Origin: Mycolicibacterium sphagni
GTDB lineage: Bacteria; Actinomycetota; Actinomycetes; Mycobacteriales; Mycobacteriaceae
NCBI RefSeq assembly: GCF_013337765.1
Contig: NZ_VBSB01000001.1
Coordinates: forward strand, 106,177 to 170,176
DNA length: 64,000 bases
Direction: 5' to 3'
Positions within the stretch are counted from its first letter, which is position 1, and each line of letters opens with the position of its first letter. Below, piece after piece: positions 45,412-54,378 of this stretch. A program made the translations under genes and the position numbers. The notes beneath the pieces were generated by a model, which was not told where the DNA came from, made no database searches, and saw only the letters and a list, made by a program, of their open reading frames with translations.

Positions 45412-46904
45412 CCGCACAACTCGTTGGGCAGCAATCAAAGACGACACCACGCGAGCGGGAACTTCTCGCGACAATACCCACCGGACTGTTCATCGCCGGC
45501 GAATGGCGTCAGTCGTCGACCGGCTCACGATTCACGGTCGACGATCCCTCCACGGCCAAGGCATTGGTGTCGGTTGCCGACGCCTCCCCGGAGGACGCAC
45601 GCGCCGCGCTCGCCGCAGCCGTTGCAGCACAAGAGCTTTGGGCGGCGACCCCGCCGCGTGTCCGCGGCGAGTTGCTCCGCAAGGCACACGAGGCGGTCGT
45701 CGCCCGGGTTGACGACTTCGCGCTCCTCATCAGCATGGAAATGGGAAAGTCGCTGTCCGAGGCGAAGGGTGAAGTCGCCTACGGCGCCGAGTTCCTGCGC
45801 TGGTTCAGCGAGGAGGCGGTGCGCATCGACGGTCGCTACACCCGGTCACCCGACGGCAATTCACGTCTGCTCATGCTGAAGAAGCCGGTGGGGCCTTGCC
45901 TGCTGATCACACCGTGGAACTTCCCGCTCGCCATGGCGACCCGCAAGATCGCCCCGGCACTGGCAGCAGGATGCACGATGGTGGTCAAACCCTCGGAACT
46001 CACCCCGCTGACAACGTCGCTGTTCGCCCAGATCCTCGACGAAGTCGGCGTGCCGGCAGGCGTGATCAACGTGATATCCACGACTGACGCGGCAGCAGCG
46101 GCGGGCCCGCTGATCGCTGATCCGCGGCTGCGGAAGCTGTCGTTCACAGGCTCGACACCAGTCGGCCAGAAGCTGCTCGAACAAGCGTCCGCCAACGTGC
46201 TGCGCACGTCGATGGAGTTGGGCGGCAACGCACCGTTCCTGGTTTTCGAGGACGCGGACATCGACGCGGCGATCGAAGGCGCGGTCGCGGCGAAGCTGCG
46301 CAACATCGGGCAGGCGTGCACTGCGGCCAACCGCTTCTACGTGCACGAGGACGTTGCCGGCGAGTTCGTGCAGCGCCTGGCCGCCCGATTCGAGGCCAAA
46401 CGCGTAGGCCGCGGCACCGAGGACGGTGTGGAGCTGGGCCCGCTGATCGACGAGAAGAGCCGCGGCAAGGTTTCGGCCCTGGTCGACGATGCAGTGCGCC
46501 GCGGTGCCAAAGTCGCGACCGGCGGATCCCCAATTCCGGGGGACGGATGGTTCTACCAGCCGACTATCCTGACCGAGGTACCGAGCGACGCGAAGATTCT
46601 GTCCACCGAGATCTTCGGCCCCGTAGCACCGGTGGTCACCTTCCGCACCGAGGACGAGGCCGTTGCATTGGCCAATGCCACTGCGTTCGGTCTGGTCGCA
46701 TACGTCTACACCCGGGACGTGGGACGCGGGCTCCGACTCCCCGAGCGTTTGGAAACCGGGATGCTGGGCCTGAATTCGGGTGTGATCTCGAACCCTGCCG
46801 CGCCCTTCGGCGGAGTGAAGCACTCCGGCATCGGACGCGAGGGCGGCAGCGAAGGAATCAACGAATACCTGGAAACGATGTACGTCGGCATCTCCGGTCT
46901 ATGA
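45408..46904 (+). CDS. Succinate-semialdehyde dehydrogenase-like aldehyde dehydrogenase
   Basis: 498 aa ALDH-fold enzyme. LLITPWNFPLAMATRKIAPALAAGCTMVVKPSELTPL is the nucleotide-binding half; the active-site Glu is in MELGGNAPFLVF and the nucleophile Cys in NIGQACTAANRFYVH; the C-terminus has EIFGPVAPVVTF and PFGGVKHSGIGREGGSEGINEYLE, typical of GabD-type succinate-semialdehyde dehydrogenases. It would complete lactone catabolism to a dicarboxylate. Overlaps the dehydrogenase stop by four bases. Confidence 0.88.
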   Translation: MTAQLVGQQSKTTPRERELLATIPTGLFIAGEWRQSSTGSRFTVDDPSTAKALVSVADASPEDARAALAAAVAAQELWAATPPRVRGELLRKAHEAVVARVDDFALLISMEMGKSLSEAKGEVAYGAEFLRWFSEEAVRIDGRYTRSPDGNSRLLMLKKPVGPCLLITPWNFPLAMATRKIAPALAAGCTMVVKPSELTPLTTSLFAQILDEVGVPAGVINVISTTDAAAAAGPLIADPRLRKLSFTGSTPVGQKLLEQASANVLRTSMELGGNAPFLVFEDADIDAAIEGAVAAKLRNIGQACTAANRFYVHEDVAGEFVQRLAARFEAKRVGRGTEDGVELGPLIDEKSRGKVSALVDDAVRRGAKVATGGSPIPGDGWFYQPTILTEVPSDAKILSTEIFGPVAPVVTFRTEDEAVALANATAFGLVAYVYTRDVGRGLRLPERLETGMLGLNSGVISNPAAPFGGVKHSGIGREGGSEGINEYLETMYVGISGL

Positions 46905-46927
46905 CCTACCGCCAGTAGTGGGGCCAC

Positions 46928-46950
46928 GCCCGCAGATTCATCTGGCGGGC
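46928..46950 (+). terminator. Strong hairpin after the aldehyde dehydrogenase
   Basis: A 10-bp stem (GCCCGCAGAT against ATCTGGCGGGC with one bulged G) and a two-base loop start 24 bases after the dehydrogenase stop. No T run follows. It could be a partial terminator or processing site that lowers transporter expression. A smaller GCCCG-TCC-CGGGC hairpin is at 46984-46996. The rest of the 171-base gap holds nothing else recognised before the GGGGAGGA ribosome binding site. Confidence 0.35.
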
Positions 46951-47075
46951 CGCTGTGTCCCAGTCTGTTTCACACACTTCGTCGCCCGTCCCGGGCGTCG
47001 GGATCCCGTGCGCGGACGACAACCCACGTCCCACGTAGCGGTGTTCGTCACCAATTGGAAGGGGAGGAATCCACG

Positions 47076-48452
47076 ATGAGCGTCGACAATAAGCCGAAAC
47101 CCGAGAGCGAAGCCCCACCATCGGGGCTGAAGAAGGTGGTCGGCGCGTCCATGGCCGGCACCGTCGTCGAATGGTACGAGTTCTTCCTCTACGGAACCGC
47201 GGCAACGCTGGTGTTCAGCAAGGTCTTCTTCCCGGCCGGAGGAAACGAACTCGATGCGATCATCGCGGCATTCGCAACCTACGCCGTCGGCTTCGTGGCC
47301 CGACCGCTCGGCGGCATCGTGTTTGGTCACTTCGGCGACAAGTTCGGCCGCAAGCAGCTGCTCCAATTCAGTCTCGTCCTGGTCGGCGCGGCCACCTTCC
47401 TGATGGGCTGCCTGCCCACCTACGGTCAGATCGGCTACTGGGCCCCCGCCCTGCTCGTCACGCTGCGCTTCATCCAGGGATTCGCCGTCGGCGGCGAGTG
47501 GGGTGGCGCGGTCCTGCTGGTGGCCGAGCACAGCCCGAACACCTCCCGCGCCTTCTGGTCGTCTTGGCCGCAGGCCGGCGTACCCGCAGGCAACCTCGTT
47601 GCGACCGTTGTCCTGCTGATCCTGACGACGACACTGTCCGATTCGGCGTTCCTCGGCTGGGGCTGGCGCGTGGCGTTCTGGCTGTCGGCCGTGATCGTCC
47701 TCATCGGCTATTACATCCGCACGAAGGTCACGGACGCCCCGATCTTCATCCAGGCGCAAAGGGAAGCCGAGCACGTCAAGCAGACCTCGTTCAATGTCTT
47801 CGAGGTGCTCAAGCGTTACCCACGCGGCGTACTGACGGCGATGGGTCTGCGTTTCGGCGAGAACGTCATGTACTACCTCGTGGTGACGTTCTCGATCACC
47901 TACCTCAAGGTCGTCGTCCACACAGGCACCGGGCAGATCCTCTGGTGGATGCTGATCGCGCATGCCGTGCACTTCGCGGTGATCCCGCTCGTCGGACGCC
48001 TCTGCGACACCATCGGCCGCCGTCCTGTCTACATGATCGGCGCCTTGACCGCAGGCACCTGGGGCTTCTTCGCCTTCCCGATGATGAACAGCGGGCACAA
48101 CGCGGTCATCCTGGCAGCGATCATCGTCGGCCTGGTGTTCCACGCGTTCATGTATGCCGGCCAGCCGGCGATCATGGCCGAGATGTTCCCGACGCGCATG
48201 CGGTACTCGGGTGTCTCCCTCGGCTACCAGGTGACGTCGATCGTGGCCGGTTCGTTCGCGCCCGTCATCGCGGCCAGCCTGCTCAGCAGGTACCACTCGT
48301 CCGTTCCGATCGCCATCTACCTGGCGCTCGCCTGCCTGGTCACCGGCGTCGCCGTCATCGTCGCCCGGGAAACCAAGGGCATCTCGCTCGAATCCGTCGA
48401 CGAGGCCGACGCACGGATCCTCGCCGACGAGAAGACCGGAGCCCGCGCATGA
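47076..48452 (+). CDS. MHS-family MFS transporter (metabolite:H+ symporter)
   Basis: 458 aa with about 12 transmembrane helices. The MHS signatures are present: SMAGTVVEWYEFFLYGTAA in helix 1, FGHFGDKFGRKQLL between helices 2 and 3, VGGEWGGAVLLVAEHSP in helix 4, and RPVYMIGALTAG; EMFPTRMRYSGVSLGYQ marks the second half. MHS carriers import carboxylates and related compounds (shikimate, alpha-ketoglutarate, proline/betaine). ATG 47076 follows GGGGAGGA by seven bases. As last gene of the lactone operon it is the likely uptake system for the hydroxy acid or lactone. Confidence 0.9.
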   Translation: MSVDNKPKPESEAPPSGLKKVVGASMAGTVVEWYEFFLYGTAATLVFSKVFFPAGGNELDAIIAAFATYAVGFVARPLGGIVFGHFGDKFGRKQLLQFSLVLVGAATFLMGCLPTYGQIGYWAPALLVTLRFIQGFAVGGEWGGAVLLVAEHSPNTSRAFWSSWPQAGVPAGNLVATVVLLILTTTLSDSAFLGWGWRVAFWLSAVIVLIGYYIRTKVTDAPIFIQAQREAEHVKQTSFNVFEVLKRYPRGVLTAMGLRFGENVMYYLVVTFSITYLKVVVHTGTGQILWWMLIAHAVHFAVIPLVGRLCDTIGRRPVYMIGALTAGTWGFFAFPMMNSGHNAVILAAIIVGLVFHAFMYAGQPAIMAEMFPTRMRYSGVSLGYQVTSIVAGSFAPVIAASLLSRYHSSVPIAIYLALACLVTGVAVIVARETKGISLESVDEADARILADEKTGARA

Positions 48453-48506
48453 CGCAGCAGAAGCTGCTCGGCGTCACGGGTGAGGAATGTTGCGTGCCCA
48501 TGAGCG

Positions 48507-50243
48507 CTACGCGCCGGTGTTGATCGGTTCGATCGGCAGGCGACGCAGGCCGCCAGGTGCATCGGCAGGTACCACCGGGTTCTTGGGTTCGATGGGCACA
48601 AGCCGTCGGTAGGGCTGCCCCTGAGCCGGTCGCTGGTCTTCTTCACCCTTGTTGGGCCACAAGGACGTTGCCCGCTCCGCCTGCGCAGTGATCGACAACG
48701 ATGGATTGACACCGAGGTTGGCTGAGATCGCCGCGCCGTCCATCACGTGCAACGTCGGGTAGCCGTACACCCGCTGATACGGATCGATGACACCATGTTG
48801 AGGACTGTCACCGATTGCCGCACCGCCGAGGAAGTGAGCGGTCAACGGGATGTTGAACAACTCCCCCCAGGTTCCGCCGGCAACCCCGTCGATCTTCTCG
48901 GCAACCCGCCGAGTGACCTGGTTGCCCGCTGGAATCCAGGTCGGGTTCGGTAGGCCGTGGCCCTGCTTACTGGTCATCCGGCGCACGCCGAGCACACCAC
49001 GCTTGGTGTAGGTGGTGATCGAGTTGTCCAGGTGCTGCATGACCAGGGAGATCATCGTGCGTTCGCTCCACCGACGTGGGCTGAGCATCCTGAGCATGGC
49101 GCGCGGATCTTCGGAAGCATTGGTCAACAACTGCTTCCAGCGCGGCACATCGCTGCCTTCCGGGCCGGGGCCGTCGGTCATCAGGGTCTGCAGCAGGCCC
49201 ATCGCGTTGGATCCCTTGCCGTAGCGCACGGGTTCGACGTGGGTGTCCGGAGTCGGGTGAATCGACGACGTGATGGCCACGCCGTGGGTGAGGTCGAGAT
49301 CGGGGCGTGCTTGCAGACGCCCGGCGCCCACGATCGATTCCGAGTTGGTGCGGGTCAGCACCCCCAGCTGGTCGGAGAGCTTGGGCAGCGTACCGGTGTC
49401 GCGCATGCTGAACAGCAACTTCTGGGTTCCCCACGTGCCCGCCGCCAGGATCACCTCGTTCGCGGTGTACGTCCGGCGGTCCCTGCGGGCCACCCGTCCG
49501 GTGCGAACCGTGTGAATCTCCCAAATACCGTCGGACCGCTGGGCGAATCCGGTCACGGTTGTCATCGGAAAGACTTGCGCCCCAGCCCGTTCCGCAAGGC
49601 CAAGGTAGTTCTTCACCAGTGTGTTCTTTGCCCCGTGCCGGCAGCCCGTCATGCACTCGCCGCACTCGATGCAGCCGGTGCGGGCCGGGCCGACGCCGCC
49701 GAAGTAGGGGTCGGGCACGGTCTTGCCGGGTGTCTTCTCGCCGCCCACGCCGAAGAACACACCGACCGGGGTGGGCGTGAAGGTGTCACCGACGCCCATC
49801 TCCTCGGCCACCTCTTTCATGATGCGGTCGGCGTCGGTGAAGGTCGGGTTCTTGACGACACCCAGCATCCGCTGCGCCTGGTCGTAGTGCGGCATCAGTT
49901 CGGCGCGCCAGTCGGTGATGTGCTTCCACTGCGGATCGTTGAAGAACGGGTCCGGTGGCACGTAGAGGGTGTTGGCGTAGTTCAGTGAACCCCCGCCGAC
50001 GCCGGCGCCGGCCAGGATCATCACGTTGCGCAGGAGGTGGATCCGCTGGATGCCGTAACAGCCCAGCCGCGGCGCCCAGAGGAACTCGCGCAGTCGCCAG
50101 GACGTCTTGGCGAACTCGTGGTCGGCGTAACGGCGGCCGGCCTCCAGAACGCCGACCTTGTAGCCCTTTTCGGTCAGCCGCAGCGCGCTGACGCTGCCGC
50201 CAAAACCCGAACCGATGATCAGAACGTCGAAATTCGGCTCCAT
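48507..50243 (-). CDS. choD: Cholesterol oxidase-like GMC oxidoreductase
   Basis: 578 aa, the exact length I recall for M. tuberculosis ChoD (Rv3409c), and similar along the whole sequence. FAD dinucleotide motif VLIIGSGFGGSVSALRLTEKGY at residues 6-27; ARTGCIECGECMTGCRHGAKNTLVKNYL carries a ferredoxin-like Cys cluster; C-terminal HFLGGAAIGDSPQHGVIDPYQRVYGYPTLHVMDGAAI (in part) binds FAD. The family oxidises 3-hydroxysteroids; the true substrate of ChoD is debated. No signal peptide. Confidence 0.93.
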   Translation of the reverse strand: MEPNFDVLIIGSGFGGSVSALRLTEKGYKVGVLEAGRRYADHEFAKTSWRLREFLWAPRLGCYGIQRIHLLRNVMILAGAGVGGGSLNYANTLYVPPDPFFNDPQWKHITDWRAELMPHYDQAQRMLGVVKNPTFTDADRIMKEVAEEMGVGDTFTPTPVGVFFGVGGEKTPGKTVPDPYFGGVGPARTGCIECGECMTGCRHGAKNTLVKNYLGLAERAGAQVFPMTTVTGFAQRSDGIWEIHTVRTGRVARRDRRTYTANEVILAAGTWGTQKLLFSMRDTGTLPKLSDQLGVLTRTNSESIVGAGRLQARPDLDLTHGVAITSSIHPTPDTHVEPVRYGKGSNAMGLLQTLMTDGPGPEGSDVPRWKQLLTNASEDPRAMLRMLSPRRWSERTMISLVMQHLDNSITTYTKRGVLGVRRMTSKQGHGLPNPTWIPAGNQVTRRVAEKIDGVAGGTWGELFNIPLTAHFLGGAAIGDSPQHGVIDPYQRVYGYPTLHVMDGAAISANLGVNPSLSITAQAERATSLWPNKGEEDQRPAQGQPYRRLVPIEPKNPVVPADAPGGLRRLPIEPINTGA

Positions 50244-50290
50244 CGAACCAGTATGAACTTACCGGCGGGTAACAAGCTAGAGAGGGCGGC

Positions 50291-50662
50291 CTAACCTCCG
50301 CTGGCCCGCGTTTCCTGGGTTGGTGGCGCTGGCCTGATTCGCTGAGTAGAGGGGTTGTCACCGGTCCCGTCGGGCGACCGCTGAGCACGTAGGGCGTCGT
50401 TGTCATCTTCGAGGTCGAGGATGCGTGCGATGCCTGCGATGTTGACGCCATCGTTGACCAGCGCGGTGATGCGCGCGATGCGGGTCAGGTCGTTGTCGCT
50501 GTAGATCCGCGTCCCCCCAGAGCTCCGGTGCGGAGCCAGGAGTCCCCGCTTCTCCCACAGCCGAATGGATTGCACCGCGGCGCCGGACAGTTCGGCGGCG
50601 ACCGAAATCGCGTAGAGGGGGTGCTCGGGTGCCCCCCGCGTGGGATGACGAGGCTCGGTCAT
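50291..50662 (-). CDS. MerR-family regulator (HspR-like), divergent from hsp18
   Basis: 123 aa. [47 protein letters not shown] is a MerR winged helix with the HspR-type Ala-Val-Gln-Ser-Ile-Arg-Leu-Trp-Glu helix; then [18 protein letters not shown] forms the short dimer helix and a Pro/Thr-rich tail follows. No ligand cysteines. ATG 50662 is chosen; the frame continues upstream to 50788 but would run through the shared promoter. A perfect 22-bp palindrome at 50746-50767 between the two genes is its probable operator. Confidence 0.85.
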   Translation of the reverse strand: MTEPRHPTRGAPEHPLYAISVAAELSGAAVQSIRLWEKRGLLAPHRSSGGTRIYSDNDLTRIARITALVNDGVNIAGIARILDLEDDNDALRAQRSPDGTGDNPSTQRIRPAPPTQETRASGG

Positions 50663-50714
50663 TTTCGGTCGAGTACTCCCGGATCGGTTGCGTTGAGAAA
50701 AGTGTGCCAGCGTC

Positions 50715-50743
50715 TTGCGATTTCCGCCTATCCGAGTTATATA
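50715..50743 (+). promoter_or_regulatory. Putative hsp18 promoter
   Basis: TTGCGA (50715-50720) and TATATA (50738-50743) are 17 bases apart, reading toward hsp18. A very AT-rich stretch in a GC-rich genome supports a strong promoter. The palindromic operator begins three bases after the -10 box, so it covers the transcription start. Confidence 0.5.
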
Positions 50744-50745
50744 AA

Positions 50746-50767
50746 ATCTATGCCAATTGGCATAGAT
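50746..50767. promoter_or_regulatory. 22-bp perfect palindrome, probable operator of the MerR/hsp18 pair
   Basis: Each half-site is ATCTATGCCAA read on its own strand; the two meet with no spacer and all 22 bases pair. It does not resemble the HAIR element (CTTGAGT-N7-ACTCAAG) of classical HspR, so a different specificity is implied despite the HspR-like protein. Assignment to the neighbouring MerR gene is inference from position. Confidence 0.6.
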
Positions 50768-50808
50768 CACTGCAGACCGATGAGACAAGGAGTGTTGAGG
50801 TGGCGACC

Positions 50809-51246
50809 ATGTTGGTGCGTAGCGACCCGTTCCGGGATCTGGACCGCTTCACCCAGCAGGTTTTGGGGACTGCGGCCCGTCCGGCGGTGATGCCGATGGA
50901 TGCCTGGCGCGAAGGTGAGGAGTTCGTCGTCGAATTCGACCTGCCAGGTATCGATGAGCGGTCGTTGGATCTGGACATCGAGCGAAACGTCATCACGGTG
51001 CGCGCCGAGCGTCCAGACGTGGATCCGGGCCGGGAGATGCTGGCCACCGAACGGCCTCGCGGGGTATTCAGCCGACAGTTGGTACTCGGGGACAATTTGG
51101 ACACTGACCGCATCCAGGCGGCTTACCACGCGGGCGTTTTGCGATTGCGGATACCGGTGGCCGAGAGGGCCAAGCCTCGCAAGATCACCATCGACCACGG
51201 TGAGCGTTCCCGCTCTATCAATGAAAAGCAGGTCATCGACGCCTGA
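50809..51246 (+). CDS. hsp18: Hsp18, 18 kDa antigen small heat shock protein
   Basis: 145 aa alpha-crystallin-domain protein. [48 protein letters not shown] (in part) matches the recalled 18 kDa antigens of M. leprae and M. avium, and the C-terminal [13 protein letters not shown] holds the IPV variant of the I-x-I oligomerisation motif. It acts as an ATP-independent holdase chaperone. ATG 50809 follows GAGG by eight bases and matches homologues; an in-frame GTG at 50800 has AAGGAG seven bases upstream and is a real alternative. Confidence 0.92.
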   Translation: MLVRSDPFRDLDRFTQQVLGTAARPAVMPMDAWREGEEFVVEFDLPGIDERSLDLDIERNVITVRAERPDVDPGREMLATERPRGVFSRQLVLGDNLDTDRIQAAYHAGVLRLRIPVAERAKPRKITIDHGERSRSINEKQVIDA

Positions 51247-51641
51247 CTGTCCCGTGCGACTGCGACCCGACAGGAGGAGGTGAGGCCATCACCGTATTAC
51301 CGCCAGCCCGCCACCGGAATCACCTAACGCCCGAGCCTCGTTCAACCGTGGCCAAGGGCCGCCAATGCCTATGCCAGGCAACCCTTTCCGGTGGCGGGCT
51401 CACCCAATTCTAGAGCCTTGGCAGACGTAGACCACGCCTTCGTGCTCAACCTGGCGCCACACGTACGCGAGAATCACATTCTCGCCGATCAATCCCTTCG
51501 CGAACTGGCATCCGAGTGAAAGACTGGCGCGCGAGCTAGTCATTCATTAAGTTAATCATTAATAAATTGAACTAGACTCGAGGCGGGCCAGTCGCACGAT
51601 GCTGGCCTGCAATCACTGTCTCTTCGAAGGGTTCTCTATCG
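51247..51641. other. 395-base intergenic region before the carotenoid operon
   Basis: No convincing gene was found. The first 290 bases are GC-rich with no clear terminator. From about 51540 the sequence turns sharply AT-rich (CATTCATTAAGTTAATCATT and following), ending 65-70 bases before crtE; this part probably holds the crtE promoter and the operator listed separately. Confidence 0.5.
51550..51574. promoter_or_regulatory. AT-rich inverted repeat upstream of crtE, candidate MarR operator
   Basis: AGTTAAT (51550-51556) and ATTGAACT (51566-51573) form an imperfect inverted repeat, 68 bases before the crtE GTG. The block TTGAACTA (51567-51574) recurs on the minus strand upstream of the isomerase gene (complement of 61892-61899), the other promoter of the cluster. 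A shared rare AT-rich motif at both promoters suggests common control by the cluster's MarR protein. Confidence 0.4.
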
Positions 51642-52829
51642 GTGAATCAGACATCGCGAGCGTCCGTGCCGACCTTGGGTCAAAGAGCATTGGTGGAGAA
51701 TGTGCGTGGATTTCCACAGATGACCGTCGTCGCGGCCGCATGCACAAGCACGACCGGTCTACCAGCCATCGATCAATTCGACTCCTGGCGAGCGGATTTG
51801 CGGCGCACGGTCCTCGCCCAGGTCACCGAATTCATCGCCGCCCGCTGCGCTGACACGTTGAGTGATTGCGGCGTCGATGCGGCAGGCGAAACACTCCTGG
51901 AGTTCGTGAACGGCGGTAAGTGCCTGCGGTCGACGTTCATGTACCTGGGCTGGCTCTGCGGGGCACCGGCCAATGATGCTGCGCTCTCGGCAACAGCAAG
52001 CCTTGAGTTGATCCACGCATTCGCCTTGTTACAGGACGATGTGATGGACAATTCGCCATCCCGGCGCGGACGTTCCGCAGCTCACGTGCAACTGGCCGCC
52101 TGGCACGAGCAGCGTGGTCTTCCCGGATCGTCACGCCGGTTCGGCGAATCGGCGGCCGTGCTGCTCGGCGATTTGTGCCTCATCTGGGCCGAGCGGGTGC
52201 TGCGCGAGAGTGGCCTGGGGGCTGAGCAGCTGGAACGGGGCTGGCCCCACTACGACGCAATGCGAACGGAGCTCGCGACCGGCCAATTCGCCGATCTCGC
52301 GCTGGACATCCGTCAATCACCCACGTTGGAATCCGTGCTGCGGGTGGCGCGGATGAAGTCCGGTAACTACACCGTGCGGCGACCCCTGGAGATCGGCGCC
52401 GCGATGGCAGGTTGCGATGAGCGGACGCTGGCCACACTCGGAGAATACGGCGTGGCTGTCGGCGAGGCGTTCCAGCTGCGCGACGACATCCTGGGCATCT
52501 TCGGATCGACCGGGACGACGGGCAAGCCCAACGGCGGCGACCTCGTCGAACGCAAAGCCACCACTGTCATGATCACGGCACTCCAGATGGCCGACCCGTC
52601 GACGCGTTCGCAATTCGTCGAACTCATCAACACCGACCACCTCGACGACGCCGACCTGGAGCGCTGGCGAAGCCTGATCCTTGCCACCGGCGCCGTGCAG
52701 CGCATCGAGGCGCTCATCGCCGAGCGTATTCGGGCTGCGCAGCAAGCACTCGACGGCAGCGATATCGACGGCGTGATCAGGGCCGCGCTGCTAGACATGG
52801 CCAGCGTGTGCACGAGCCGCGCGGCATGA
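51642..52829 (+). CDS. crtE: Geranylgeranyl diphosphate synthase (CrtE)
   Basis: 395 aa trans-prenyltransferase. The first aspartate-rich motif is ALLQDDVMDNSPSRRG and the second is AFQLRDDILGIFG; GGKCLRSTFMYLGW is the region-1 GGKxxR motif. It condenses IPP with FPP/allylic diphosphates to GGPP for phytoene. Start GTG 51642 (VNQTSRAS) gives an N-terminus longer than most; ATG 51720 (MTVVAAACTS) is a shorter option without a ribosome binding site. First gene of the crt operon. Confidence 0.9.
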   Translation: MNQTSRASVPTLGQRALVENVRGFPQMTVVAAACTSTTGLPAIDQFDSWRADLRRTVLAQVTEFIAARCADTLSDCGVDAAGETLLEFVNGGKCLRSTFMYLGWLCGAPANDAALSATASLELIHAFALLQDDVMDNSPSRRGRSAAHVQLAAWHEQRGLPGSSRRFGESAAVLLGDLCLIWAERVLRESGLGAEQLERGWPHYDAMRTELATGQFADLALDIRQSPTLESVLRVARMKSGNYTVRRPLEIGAAMAGCDERTLATLGEYGVAVGEAFQLRDDILGIFGSTGTTGKPNGGDLVERKATTVMITALQMADPSTRSQFVELINTDHLDDADLERWRSLILATGAVQRIEALIAERIRAAQQALDGSDIDGVIRAALLDMASVCTSRAA

Positions 52830-52848
52830 GTGCGGGGGTGATGGACTG

Positions 52849-54378
52849 ATGCGAAAGCTGTCGGGACCCACTGATCGGGTGGTTGTCGTGGGCGCGGGCT
52901 TCGCGGGGCTCTCCGCGGCGCTTCACCTCGCCGGCCGCGGCCGAACTGTCACCGTCGTCGAGCGAGAGCCATGGCCCGGCGGGCGGGCGGGCCGCCGTGA
53001 TATCGGCGGGTACCTGGTCGACACGGGCCCGACGGTCATCACCATGCCGGACCTCATCGATGAGGCCTTCGCCGCCGTCGGTGAAAACTACTCTCAACGA
53101 GTCGAACTGCTTCCCGTGGAGCCCGCGTACCGAGCCACGTTCGCCGACGATGCGAGTATCGACGTCCACACCGACGCCGACCGGATGGCTGCAGCCGTAC
53201 GGGACTTCGCCGGTCCGCGGGAGGCCGCCGGATACGCGGCGTTGCGGGACTGGCTCGACACGTTGTACCGGACCGAGTTCGCGGGGTTCATCGACGCCAA
53301 CTTCGACTCCCCGCTCTCGATGCTGACCCCCCAGCTGGCGCGACTGGCTGGCCTCGGCGGGTTCCGCAAGTGGGAGACGATGGTCAAGCGGCACATCGCC
53401 GACCCACGTCTGCGACGAGTGTTCACATTTCAGTCCCTCTACGCCGGGGTCGCACCGCGAGATGCGCTCGCCGTCTATGCGGTGATCGCCTACATGGACA
53501 CCGTTTCCGGGGTCTTCTTCCCACGGGGAGGGATTCGAGCATTGACCGATGCCCTGGCTGCGGCAGCGGAGAATGCCGGGGTCGCCTTCCGGTATTCCTC
53601 GACGGTCACCGAACTCGAGCGCACGTCGGACCGGGTCACTGCCGTGCTCACAGCCGCGGGCGAACGCATCCCCTGCGACGCGGCGGTGTTGACCACAGAA
53701 CTGCCCCTCACCTACCAACTGCTGGGCCGTCGGCCGAAAAGGCTGATGCCCCTGCGCGCGGCGCCCTCGGCGGTGGTGATGCACCTGGGATGCCGGGCGA
53801 CCACAGCAGGCACGTCGCGTCTGCCGCACCACACCATCCTCTTCGGTGACGCGTGGGAGCAGACGTTCACCGACATCATTCGCGACGGCCGGCTCATGCA
53901 GGACCCTTCGCTGTTGGTGAGCTGCCCGACGGCCAGCGATGACACCCTCGCTCCCCCGGACCGTGAGCTGCTCTACGTGCTCGCGCCTGCGCCGAACCTG
54001 ACCCACGGCCGGATCGACTGGGCTGACGCCGCCGCGCCTTATACCGAGTCCATGCTCGACACGGTGGCGCAGCGTCTACTCCCGAATCTGCGTGACGACC
54101 TCGAGCTGCTGCATGTCGACACCCCCGCCGACTGGGCCCGTCAAGGCATGCTGGCCGGAACACCTTTCGCGCTCGCGCACACGTTCGCACAAACCGGCCC
54201 CTTCCGGCCGGCCAACCTGGTGCGAGGGATTGAGAACGTGGTGCTGGCCGGTTCATCGACCACTCCGGGCGTGGGAGTGCCGACCACTCTGATCTCGGGG
54301 CGACTGGCCGCCGACCGTGTCACCGGCGTCCCGACCCGGTCAACGACCAACCTCGACATGAAGGCCCGGCTGCGATGA
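52849..54378 (+). CDS. crtI: Phytoene desaturase (CrtI)
   Basis: 509 aa. FAD-binding VVVVGAGFAGLSAALHLAGRGRTVTVVEREPWPGGRAG at residues 11-48 and C-terminal bacterial-type phytoene dehydrogenase signature NLVRGIENVVLAGSSTTPGVGVPTTLISGRLAADRV (in part). It introduces the double bonds that turn phytoene into lycopene at the membrane. ATG 52849 begins 20 bases after crtE; the crtB ATG overlaps its stop. Confidence 0.94.
   Translation: MRKLSGPTDRVVVVGAGFAGLSAALHLAGRGRTVTVVEREPWPGGRAGRRDIGGYLVDTGPTVITMPDLIDEAFAAVGENYSQRVELLPVEPAYRATFADDASIDVHTDADRMAAAVRDFAGPREAAGYAALRDWLDTLYRTEFAGFIDANFDSPLSMLTPQLARLAGLGGFRKWETMVKRHIADPRLRRVFTFQSLYAGVAPRDALAVYAVIAYMDTVSGVFFPRGGIRALTDALAAAAENAGVAFRYSSTVTELERTSDRVTAVLTAAGERIPCDAAVLTTELPLTYQLLGRRPKRLMPLRAAPSAVVMHLGCRATTAGTSRLPHHTILFGDAWEQTFTDIIRDGRLMQDPSLLVSCPTASDDTLAPPDRELLYVLAPAPNLTHGRIDWADAAAPYTESMLDTVAQRLLPNLRDDLELLHVDTPADWARQGMLAGTPFALAHTFAQTGPFRPANLVRGIENVVLAGSSTTPGVGVPTTLISGRLAADRVTGVPTRSTTNLDMKARLR

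Noticed and set aside
46938..48296. 452-codon minus-strand frame opposite the MHS transporter
   Set aside because: Composition is Arg/Asp/His/Gly-rich with no domain; the plus strand encodes a clear 12-helix carrier with MHS motifs.
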